Shown piece by piece: positions 1 to 6,130 of a stretch of 12,030 nt of DNA. The stretch is from Clostridia bacterium (lineage in GTDB: Bacteria > Bacillota > Clostridia > Christensenellales > CAG-917). The stretch's first letter is position 1; every line of letters begins with the position of its first letter. The stretch covers positions 1-12,030 of the forward strand of contig CAAGFS010000045.1 in NCBI GenBank assembly GCA_900769205.1, in the 5' to 3' direction. Position numbers and translations under genes: made by a program. Below the pieces are notes generated by a model that was not told the origin of the DNA, did not search any database, and saw only the letters and a program-made list of their open reading frames with translations.

Positions 1-276
1 GCAGACGTACTCGTTGACTTTTTGGGCGCGCTCGTCGGCATCGCGGTTGCGATAGGCGTGGTGGCGGTTGTCATCACGGTGTGGTACGTCGCAAACAAAA
101 AGAGCGCAAAAAGCCTTGTGCACGCGATACGTCTGCTCAATTTTTCAACCGCTTTCAAAAAAGTGCGCGTGCAGGAAGAATACGTCCGAGAAGCCGTATG
201 CAAGGAAGAAAACTTCCCTGCAAATCCCGTTTGCACCGACGACGCTCTGGAGATTGCGGCAAGCGACAAAGAATAG
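1..276 (+). CDS. C-terminal part of an unrecognised single-pass membrane protein (5' end outside window)
   Basis: The reading frame is open from base 1 to a TAG at 274-276, so the window holds only the last 91 residues and the true start lies upstream. The TTG at 22 is an internal Leu codon, not a needed start. Residues 6-28 form one strongly hydrophobic stretch rich in Val, Ile, Ala and Gly, ending in a basic Asn-Lys-Lys-Ser-Ala-Lys segment. This fits a transmembrane helix with the following 60 residues in the cytoplasm by the positive-inside rule. The tail is charged and has two Cys, with no motif I recognise. It is followed by a terminator-like hairpin at 309-338, so it probably ends its own transcript before yyaC. 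Function unknown. A C-terminal anchor of a larger envelope protein is possible, but the missing part is needed to tell. Confidence 0.7.
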   Translation, partial: ADVLVDFLGALVGIAVAIGVVAVVITVWYVANKKSAKSLVHAIRLLNFSTAFKKVRVQEEYVREAVCKEENFPANPVCTDDALEIAASDKE

Positions 277-308
277 GCTTCATCGCACGAAAATCCGTCC
301 GATTGTCC

Positions 309-338
309 GACGCTTCGGCTTTTGCCGGGCGTCTTTTT
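309..338 (+). terminator. Intrinsic terminator after the partial membrane-protein gene
   Basis: GACGC (309-313) pairs with GCGTC (329-333), and CGGC (316-319) with GCCG (324-327). A small TT/G internal loop separates them, and the apical loop is TTTT. Five T follow at 334-338, then GTTT. It lies 33 bp past the upstream stop codon and about 70 bp before the yyaC start, so it likely separates the two transcripts. Confidence 0.7.
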
Positions 339-408
339 GTTTCCAAACGACTTTCGGCTCACGGACTTTGAAGGTATATTTTTTGCGCGCAAAGGCAATA
401 ATCACGCA

Positions 409-927
409 ATGAAAAACACGATCCCTTGCGAGCAAGACGCTCTTTCCCCATTCGTTTCAACCCTGTTCAACGCGGTCGCGGAGCGCGACGAGCGCCCCGT
501 CGTCATAGTTTGCTTCGGCACGACCGCCATATCCGGCGATTCGCTCGGCCCCACCGTGGGTTCGTTGCTTTGCGATAAATATGACGTGCCCGCTTTCGTT
601 TACGGCACCAAAGAAAACTGCGTCAACGGAAAGAATATGCGCGAATGGCTCGATTTTATAAAAACGGTGCACAAAGGCGCGATATTCGTCGCGGTGGACG
701 CCTCGCTCGGCAAAAAAGACAAGGTGGGCGAAGTGGTGATACGTCAGGACGGCGTGTGCCCTTCGGGCGTGACGGGCAAGACGAAAAGATTCGGGGACGT
801 GGGCGTGCTCGGAATCGTTGCGCAAAACCAAGGGGACGCGCTGATGCAACTTATGACCGTATCGCCGCTTTATGTGAACGAAATGGCGGATAAAATTGCG
901 TTTATGTTGAAAAATGCAATTGCGTGA
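409..927 (+). CDS. yyaC: YyaC-family spore protease-like protein (DUF1256)
   Basis: 172 residues, close to the usual size of the YyaC/DUF1256 family. These proteins share the fold of the germination protease GPR and of hydrogenase-maturation peptidases, and are found in endospore formers. Visible family hallmarks are a hydrophobic strand into CFGTTAISGDSLGP (residues 35-48), VYGT (64-67), VAVDASLG (94-101) and VGVLGIV (131-137). The acidic residues in the GDSLGP and VAVDA blocks occupy the places expected for the active cleft; which are catalytic is inferred from the related fold. The frame is open back to 322, but that extension runs through the upstream terminator hairpin. The ATG at 409 is preferred, with AAAGG 13 nt upstream, a rather long spacing. 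A TATATT at 375-380 could be a -10, but no good -35 is visible, so promoter type (vegetative or sporulation sigma) is open. The exact substrate in this family is poorly known. Confidence 0.88.
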   Translation: MKNTIPCEQDALSPFVSTLFNAVAERDERPVVIVCFGTTAISGDSLGPTVGSLLCDKYDVPAFVYGTKENCVNGKNMREWLDFIKTVHKGAIFVAVDASLGKKDKVGEVVIRQDGVCPSGVTGKTKRFGDVGVLGIVAQNQGDALMQLMTVSPLYVNEMADKIAFMLKNAIA

Positions 928-940
928 GTGCGATTTTTTT
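918..940 (+). terminator. Weak terminator-like hairpin overlapping the yyaC stop
   Basis: AATTGC (918-923) can pair with GCGATT (930-935) with one U-G pair and a 6-nt loop that contains the TGA stop. It runs into seven T (934-940). The stem is only 6 bp and A/U-rich at its base, so efficiency is uncertain. Confidence 0.4.
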
Positions 941-1038
941 GTGTGCGCAACGACGAAATCTTGCTCGGGCGCGGGACTTTTTCCATATTTTGTTTGCCGA
1001 AGAACGCTCTCCGAAAAGGCTCAATTTTACAATTTGTA

Positions 1039-1067
1039 TTGCATTTCCTCGCATATTACATTATAAT
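1039..1067 (+). promoter_or_regulatory. Probable sigma-A-type promoter of the cvpA-like gene
   Basis: A perfect TATAAT at 1062-1067 lies 17 nt after TTGCAT (1039-1044), which shares only the TTG of the -35 consensus. Transcription would begin near 1074, about 56 nt before the ATG at 1130. The surroundings are AT-rich compared with the flanking genes. The -10 is strong and the -35 weak. Confidence 0.5.
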
Positions 1068-1075
1068 ATTTATAG

Positions 1076-1103
1076 GCAAAGCGCGCACGAGCGTGCGCTT
1101 TGC
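1076..1103 (+). promoter_or_regulatory. Hairpin at the very 5' end of the cvpA-like transcript
   Basis: GCAAAGC (1076-1082) pairs with GCTTTGC (1097-1103). Inside it GCAC pairs with GTGC around a GAGC loop, leaving a GC bulge. It begins about where the mRNA should start from the 1062 TATAAT, and no T-run follows, so it is not a terminator. A 5'-end stem could protect the mRNA or bind a regulator. The structure is seen; the role is inferred. Confidence 0.4.
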
Positions 1104-1129
1104 ACTTGCAAAAGGATAAAATTGAAACT

Positions 1130-1912
1130 ATGTTCAACACCGTTCTTTCGGCAGACGTACCGTATGCGGAGATTGCGTTTTTCGCAGTGCTTGCAATCGG
1201 GCTCGTGCTTGGTTTAATCAGAGGTTTTTCAAAATCCTTCAAGGGCGTTTTTCTCGCGCTCGTTATTATACTTGCTTCCCTTCTTCTCATCACGCCCACG
1301 TTTGAAAAGGTGCGCGGTATAGAAGTTTTCGGAAAGATGGAAACGTCCATCACTCAATCCATTCAAAGCAAAAATCCCGTTTTTTCCACCCCCATCTACG
1401 TCGAAAAAGGCGAAGACGGCTCTTTGACCTATTGGGTTGAAGTCACGGGAGAAGACGGCACCTACCGTCAACCGCTTGAAACAACGATGGGAAGCGGTGC
1501 GGTTTCTTCCTTGAAAGGGAAGCTCGCCGTGTGGCTTGCAAAGACGTTTATACAGGAAGACGGACAGACCATCGGCGGAGTTGCGGGCGCGTTTGCGTCG
1601 GATATAATCGTTGCGGTGATTATGTTCATCGTATATTGCCTTGCGTTCTGGCTCGTATGTTTCCTGTTGCGAAAGATATTTGCGGGCATGCGCAATTCGC
1701 AAAGCAAGGCGCTCAAAGCAATAGACAGCGTTTTCGGCGGGATTATATCGCTTGCGTTCGCGTTTGTGTTTGCGCTCATCGTGCTTGCAATTCTCAACGC
1801 GTTGCAGGACAAAATCCCCACCGTGCACGCATATCTGACAAGCTCGAAGATTTGCGGATATTTCTATCTCAACAATCCCATCTCGACGCTGTTCCACAGA
1901 ATCTTCGGATAA
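1130..1912 (+). CDS. CvpA-family integral membrane protein
   Basis: 260 residues with about four hydrophobic segments: roughly 12-30, 37-55, 158-182 and 200-224. The first pair is split by GLIRGFSKSFKG (28-39), matching the basic 'G.RG' turn of the CvpA (colicin V production) family. The last helix opens with AIDSVFGGI (197-205), the family's 'D...G' entry. Between helices 2 and 3 lies an inserted soluble domain of about 100 residues (57-157), polar and Gly/Glu-rich, probably outside the membrane. CvpA proteins are inner-membrane proteins of poorly settled function linked to envelope homeostasis. I start it at the ATG at 1130, with AAAGGA 13 nt upstream; an in-frame TTG at 1100 lies inside the 5' hairpin and has no ribosome site. 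The giant repeat-protein gene follows 54 bp downstream on the same strand, suggesting a shared envelope role. Confidence 0.8.
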   Translation: MFNTVLSADVPYAEIAFFAVLAIGLVLGLIRGFSKSFKGVFLALVIILASLLLITPTFEKVRGIEVFGKMETSITQSIQSKNPVFSTPIYVEKGEDGSLTYWVEVTGEDGTYRQPLETTMGSGAVSSLKGKLAVWLAKTFIQEDGQTIGGVAGAFASDIIVAVIMFIVYCLAFWLVCFLLRKIFAGMRNSQSKALKAIDSVFGGIISLAFAFVFALIVLAILNALQDKIPTVHAYLTSSKICGYFYLNNPISTLFHRIFG

Positions 1913-1919
1913 ACGGCGC

Positions 1920-1944
1920 AACGTGCTCTTTTCGGGCACGTTTT
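1920..1944 (+). terminator. Hairpin with short U-tail between cvpA-like gene and giant gene
   Basis: AACGTGC (1920-1926) pairs with GCACGTT (1936-1942), and TC (1927-1928) can add two pairs with GG (1934-1935) around a TTTTC loop. Four T (1941-1944) then CATTT follow. The tail is short, so this may be a partial terminator that lets some transcription reach the giant gene, for which no separate promoter is visible. Confidence 0.6.
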
Positions 1945-1954
1945 CATTTGACAT

Positions 1955-1960
1955 AAGGAG
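1955..1960 (+). promoter_or_regulatory. Strong ribosome binding site of the giant gene
   Basis: AAGGAG at 1955-1960 sits 6 nt before the ATG at 1967. It is the best Shine-Dalgarno sequence on the plus strand here and fixes the start, which also gives a clean N-terminal membrane anchor. Confidence 0.8.
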
Positions 1961-1966
1961 TATGAT

Positions 1967-4900
1967 ATGAGAGTTCTCAAAGGTACGCTGACTTTTATTC
2001 TCGGCATGGTGATAGGCATCATACTGTTCGTTCTGGCAATAGGCGGTGCGGTCTATATAGTGGGCACGTCTATGACGGTGGGACAGTTGCAACAATCCAT
2101 AACGCAGCAAGAAGTCATCTCGAAAGACAGTGCGATTTACTCGCAAAAACTCATAGACGCTGTCAAGAGCATCGTCACGGACGTGAAGGATATTCAGTCG
2201 CTGAGCCTGAAAACCCTTTACGAGCATTACGGCATATCCGTGCTCAACGGAATAAGCGGAATAGATTTCACCGACAAGGACTTTTATTCCGTGCCGATAA
2301 AGGATTTGATTGCCGACTCGTCCACAATCGTCAACTCGTTCACTCTCAACGATATAAGCAAGGTTGCGGGCGTTGATTTCTCGTCGTACGGACTGCCCAT
2401 TCTCAACGACAATCTCAACAACAACGTCAAGACGGCAATCGACGATATTATGTCGTCGCTCAACGGCGACCTGACCATACGCGCAATCAACGACAAGTTC
2501 GGCATAGATATAGGCACGGGCGACAACGCACTCATCTCGGCGGTGCAGGATTTGTCCTTGTCTGCATTCGGCTCGGTTGTCAACGCAATCACGCTTGACA
2601 AGTTGATCACCGTCGATACGGACACCTTTGTCAAGAGCGGAGCAAACGACGTTTTCGTCAAAGCGGACAGATACGAAATCGTGTCCGACGCCGACCTTGC
2701 TTATTCTTCCTACGAAGCCCCCGACGGCGTTGAAACCTATATCGCTGGCGCAATCGACTCAAACTCCGACGGCACCGCGGACTCTCTCGTGCAAAAAGAG
2801 CTGCGCTACGTCAAGAAAACCACGACCGCCGAAGACGGCTCCGAAAGCTCCACGTACGTTGTGGACAACTCCTGCTACTCGGCGGAGTTCAGCGTCGAAA
2901 ACAACCAAAAGACTTTCTACCGCCACGTCCTGTATGAAAAATACGCGGGCGCAAGCGGAGAATACTTTGTGAAGTGCTATGCAAACAAAGTGATTTCTTT
3001 CAGCGGTGCGACCTATCTTCTGCACTCGAAGGGATTCCTTTCTCTCGACACGATATTCTGCCTTTCGGGCGGAGATTACGCCCCGTTGAGCGAAACCGTG
3101 AGCAGTGGCTCGATTGAAATAGACTCTTGTTTCAGATCGGACGGCAAAGGCGGTTTTGAAAGTGCGGAAAGCTATTTTGTCCTTGACGATCCTATCACGA
3201 ACGACTCGCGACTCCGCACTCTCGAAGACGGCGAATCGGCAGGCGAGCGTACGCCCTATCTTCGCGCGCACGTCGGCACGTCCGAGCAGGTGTTGCAATT
3301 GGTGGCGCACATGAGCGTCAACGAGTTGCAAAACGCGGACGACCTTCTCAAATCTCTCACCGTCGGCGACGTTGTCAGCGACGACTCGTCGAAACTCATA
3401 AACGCGCTCAAAGATTGCAAGTTGAGCGAAATCGGGAGCAAAATCAACACCCTCAAAGTTGAAGACGTGCTTGACGTTGACGATTCGTCTTCTCCCGTGC
3501 TCAAAGCCCTTGCAAAACACGGAGCGACTCTCGACACGATAAACACGGTCATCAACGAGATGTCCGTCGGGGAGTTGATGGATATAACCTTTGACGCCTA
3601 CACCGCGCAAGCGGACGGCGACTACGTCAAGATTGACCTTTTCGTCCCCTACAACGCGTATATCGACTTGCACGTTTCCGCAAAGGAAGCAGGCGGATTG
3701 TTCGTCAAAGACGCGGGCGGAAACTATATCCCCACTTCCGACGAGAGCGGCGACGTTTACGTCAACATCGGCAGATACACCCTTTTCGACTCCGTCGAAC
3801 ACGCGGGTCTCGAACGCTATGCACTCACAACCGAGTCGTCAACAAGCATCGCGCTTCAATCTATGGCGAGACACGGATACAGTCTCCAAAACATCGGCGC
3901 GGGCGTTGACAGTCTCAAAATCGACGAGCTCGTGCGCGTCAGGACGGACTCGGCAAAAATTATGAGAGCCCTTGCAAAACGCGGGACTTCTCTCGGCGGT
4001 TTTGCGGACGTCGTGGACACGCTCAAACTCAGCGAAATCATTGACGTGACCGCAGAGTCGGCAAAGATTATGAAATCGCTCGTTGCGCGCGACTGCCTTG
4101 TCAAAGACATCGACAAAATCGCAAACGAATTGACTTTGTCCGAAACCGTGGATATAACCTTTGACGATTACACCGCCGATCCGAGCGGCAAATACGTCAA
4201 AGTCGTCAACGATACGAGCTACGTTTTCTATGACGAAGAAAACCCGCTTATGAACGGTATGCAACGCTTTGCAAAAGACACTTCGACAACCCCCGCGTCG
4301 TACGTCGCGGACGAGAACGGAGAGTACGTCAACGCGTTTTACTTCACGCTGTTCAACGTCGCAAAGCACTCGGACGCTTCCGTTTACGCAAGGTACTCCA
4401 GAAGCGAAGCGGGCGTCTCGTCGTCAAGAGTGTTGCAACGCCTTGCGTTTTCAAACGTAGGCGACTTCTCATCCGCATTCGACTCCCTTGCGCTTGGTGA
4501 CGTCATAGATATTGATCCCGACGTACTCGCAGTTGCCGACAGCGCTTTCAAGGCGGCAAATCCCGACGTCACCTATTACTCCTACGACGAAACGTACAAC
4601 GTCTATAAACGCAACGAAGCGGGCGCGTATTACGTTGCGGTTGCAGGCACGAGCACCGCGGTGTTGCGCCGTCTTGCTTTCGTCCCCGTCAACGATTTGT
4701 CGGGCGCAATGGAAATCGTGATGAAAGATATGCTTCTTGCAGAGCTCATCGACGTATATGAAAACTACGCGGTCGCGCTCGATTCAACCTTCGACCCGGC
4801 AACCGCGCCCGCATCCGAAACACTTGCGACGGACAGATTCGTCATAAGCCCCGTAGGCTCTGACGAAGGCGGAGAATATACTTACGTTTTCAATTCGTAC

Positions 4901-5956
4901 GGCAAATATATCCAAAGAGATTACAAGTTCGTTGCGGTTGACAAAGGCACGCTTTCTCAAACGGGCACGACCACGTACACGTACACAAAAATCAACAGCC
5001 TTGCAGAAGCGAGCGCGGCGGCAGCTTCGTTTAATCTATACTACAAAAACGGCGAAGAATACGTCTATAACTTTGCGCTGTGCGTGTATCTCGTTTCCGT
5101 GAGCAAGTTTGACAATCTCTACACTCGCACGAGTTCGGCGAGCGGCATAACCGCGCCGGTGTACGGTGACGCAAATCTGTACGTCGAGCAAAACGGCGTG
5201 TACACACCCTACTCGTCAACCAATCTTACGCATCTCAATTGCGAGAGCTACTTTGTCAAACAGACGACGCCCTGCTTCGTCCCCACCACGACTCCCGCGG
5301 CTTCCGACGACTTGTCGTACGCATATCTCGGCAAGGACGAAGACGGCAATTCGCTCGAGCCTTTGTTTAGCAAAGTGTATTGCGAAAAGATTTACGTCCT
5401 CAGCGCGACGGGCGCGAAAGTGTACAACGGCTCCGAATACGTCGATTACGACGAAGCGCAACACACGGGACTCGAACGCTTTGACGAAATCATCGGCTAC
5501 CTTGCAACCACAAACGAAACGTACGTCAAATCGGGCGGAGTGTATTCGAGAGGGCTTGACAACATGTACGCAAGAGTCGAGCGCGAAAACGGTATGATAA
5601 GAGAAAAGAGTCAGGCAGTCATCCGTATGCTCGCAACGAGAAAGGTGACGATACAAAACATCGACAGCGTGATAAAGGACGCAACCATCGGCGAGATTAT
5701 GGACGTGACGCCCGACAGCATCTTCGACAAGTTTAAGGACTCCACCATCACCAATCTCAACACCAACCTGCAAAGCACCATAACGGAAATGACGGTTGCG
5801 GAGCTTATGGAGTTTTCGGGCACGACAACCACAAACGCAACGGTGCGCAGCGCGCTCAAAGACGTGAAACTCAAAAACTTCTTTGACAGCCTGACGTTCA
5901 ACCCGACCGTAGGCATCGTTGTCGATATGGAAAAGGCGTGCGGTTATTCCGCATAA
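1967..5956 (+). CDS. Giant membrane-anchored repeat protein, function unknown
   Basis: 1329 residues, not assignable to a named family by eye. Residues 8-33 are one hydrophobic helix after the basic MRVLKG, with no obvious signal-peptidase site, so it is probably a signal anchor with about 1290 residues outside the cell. The rest has no second membrane helix, LPXTG sorting signal or visible enzymatic motif. At least ten degenerate units of 31-37 residues occur at about 186-217, 438-470, 474-504, 508-540, 625-658, 662-694, 698-730, 819-849, 896-930 and 1216-1247; 1291-1321 may be an eleventh. Their pattern is S..hh..LA....o...I..hI..L.hGEhhDV (h hydrophobic, o Ser/Thr), suggesting paired helices. 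Tyr-rich, probably beta, inserts lie between them (541-620, 731-810, 931-1210) with recurring YVK..G.Y elements. DSNSDGTAD (264-272) resembles a calcium loop. The gene lies 54 bp after the cvpA-like gene, so it may be an envelope or surface partner of it. It ends just before a strong terminator. Confidence 0.85.
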   Translation: MRVLKGTLTFILGMVIGIILFVLAIGGAVYIVGTSMTVGQLQQSITQQEVISKDSAIYSQKLIDAVKSIVTDVKDIQSLSLKTLYEHYGISVLNGISGIDFTDKDFYSVPIKDLIADSSTIVNSFTLNDISKVAGVDFSSYGLPILNDNLNNNVKTAIDDIMSSLNGDLTIRAINDKFGIDIGTGDNALISAVQDLSLSAFGSVVNAITLDKLITVDTDTFVKSGANDVFVKADRYEIVSDADLAYSSYEAPDGVETYIAGAIDSNSDGTADSLVQKELRYVKKTTTAEDGSESSTYVVDNSCYSAEFSVENNQKTFYRHVLYEKYAGASGEYFVKCYANKVISFSGATYLLHSKGFLSLDTIFCLSGGDYAPLSETVSSGSIEIDSCFRSDGKGGFESAESYFVLDDPITNDSRLRTLEDGESAGERTPYLRAHVGTSEQVLQLVAHMSVNELQNADDLLKSLTVGDVVSDDSSKLINALKDCKLSEIGSKINTLKVEDVLDVDDSSSPVLKALAKHGATLDTINTVINEMSVGELMDITFDAYTAQADGDYVKIDLFVPYNAYIDLHVSAKEAGGLFVKDAGGNYIPTSDESGDVYVNIGRYTLFDSVEHAGLERYALTTESSTSIALQSMARHGYSLQNIGAGVDSLKIDELVRVRTDSAKIMRALAKRGTSLGGFADVVDTLKLSEIIDVTAESAKIMKSLVARDCLVKDIDKIANELTLSETVDITFDDYTADPSGKYVKVVNDTSYVFYDEENPLMNGMQRFAKDTSTTPASYVADENGEYVNAFYFTLFNVAKHSDASVYARYSRSEAGVSSSRVLQRLAFSNVGDFSSAFDSLALGDVIDIDPDVLAVADSAFKAANPDVTYYSYDETYNVYKRNEAGAYYVAVAGTSTAVLRRLAFVPVNDLSGAMEIVMKDMLLAELIDVYENYAVALDSTFDPATAPASETLATDRFVISPVGSDEGGEYTYVFNSYGKYIQRDYKFVAVDKGTLSQTGTTTYTYTKINSLAEASAAAASFNLYYKNGEEYVYNFALCVYLVSVSKFDNLYTRTSSASGITAPVYGDANLYVEQNGVYTPYSSTNLTHLNCESYFVKQTTPCFVPTTTPAASDDLSYAYLGKDEDGNSLEPLFSKVYCEKIYVLSATGAKVYNGSEYVDYDEAQHTGLERFDEIIGYLATTNETYVKSGGVYSRGLDNMYARVERENGMIREKSQAVIRMLATRKVTIQNIDSVIKDATIGEIMDVTPDSIFDKFKDSTITNLNTNLQSTITEMTVAELMEFSGTTTTNATVRSALKDVKLKNFFDSLTFNPTVGIVVDMEKACGYSA
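3278..3826 (+). repeat. Internal duplication, copy A (three helical repeats plus 80-residue insert)
   Basis: Residues 438-620 of the giant protein hold helical repeats at 438-470, 474-504 and 508-540, followed by an 80-residue Tyr-rich insert (541-620). The same order recurs about 190 residues later as copy B. The junction ITFDAYTA (540-547) matches ITFDDYTA (730-737), and at DNA level 3579-3596 is identical to 4149-4166 (18 nt). Confidence 0.75.
3839..4396 (+). repeat. Internal duplication, copy B
   Basis: Residues 625-810 repeat copy A: helical units at 625-658, 662-694 and 698-730, then an insert of exactly 80 residues (731-810). The inserts share DYTA..(G)KYVK/DYVK near the start, F[V/A]KD in the middle, and GEYVN..YFTLF against DVYVN..RYTLF near the end. 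The copies are clearly diverged, so the duplication is old. Confidence 0.75.
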
Positions 5957-5975
5957 AAAGCAAGTTTGCAAAAAC

Positions 5976-6003
5976 AAAAAAGCACCGATTTTCGGTGCTT
6001 TTT
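5976..6003. terminator. Bidirectional terminator between giant gene and ABC-F gene
   Basis: AGCACCGA (5981-5988) pairs perfectly with TCGGTGCT (5992-5999) around a TTT loop. A's precede it and T's follow it, so the stem can be extended. It ends in a U-run on both strands (TTTTT then CTTTTTT on plus; TTTTTT then GTTTTT on minus). It is 20 bp past the giant gene's stop and about 130 bp past the stop of the convergent ABC-F gene. Confidence 0.9.
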
Positions 6004-6052
6004 CTTTTTTGAAAAACGGGTTCTCGCTTCTGAAAAACAGTTGTTTTTTTGC

Positions 6053-6075
6053 CGTTGCGGACGCGACGTTTTTTT
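6053..6075 (+). terminator. Second plus-strand terminator-like hairpin
   Basis: CGTTGC (6053-6058) pairs with GCGACG (6063-6068) with one U-G pair and a GGAC loop, followed by seven T (6069-6075). It backs up the terminator at 5976-6003 on the plus strand. On the minus strand A's follow it, so it should not stop ABC-F transcription. Confidence 0.55.
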
Positions 6076-6130
6076 GTGTTTTACGGTATATTTTTGCAAA
6101 ATCGGCGTTTTATATCACTCCATTTTGCAC

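Noticed and set aside
322..408. 29-residue N-terminal extension of YyaC
   Set aside because: It would begin inside the upstream terminator hairpin, has no family similarity, and the ATG at 409 gives the normal length.
1948..1953. Perfect TTGACA just before the giant gene
   Set aside because: No -10 sequence lies 16-19 nt downstream; that position falls inside the coding region and reads GAGTTC.
1229..2227. 332-codon open frame on the minus strand across the cvpA-like gene and start of the giant gene
   Set aside because: It crosses two well-supported genes and the spacer between them, has an unnatural Arg/His/Asn-rich composition and no ribosome site. It is a codon-bias shadow.
2759..3802. 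347-codon minus-strand frame inside the giant gene
   Set aside because: It is antisense to the repeat region; its repeats mirror those of the sense frame and its composition (Val/Arg/Phe/Asp) is that of a complement of GAC/GTC/AAC-rich codons.
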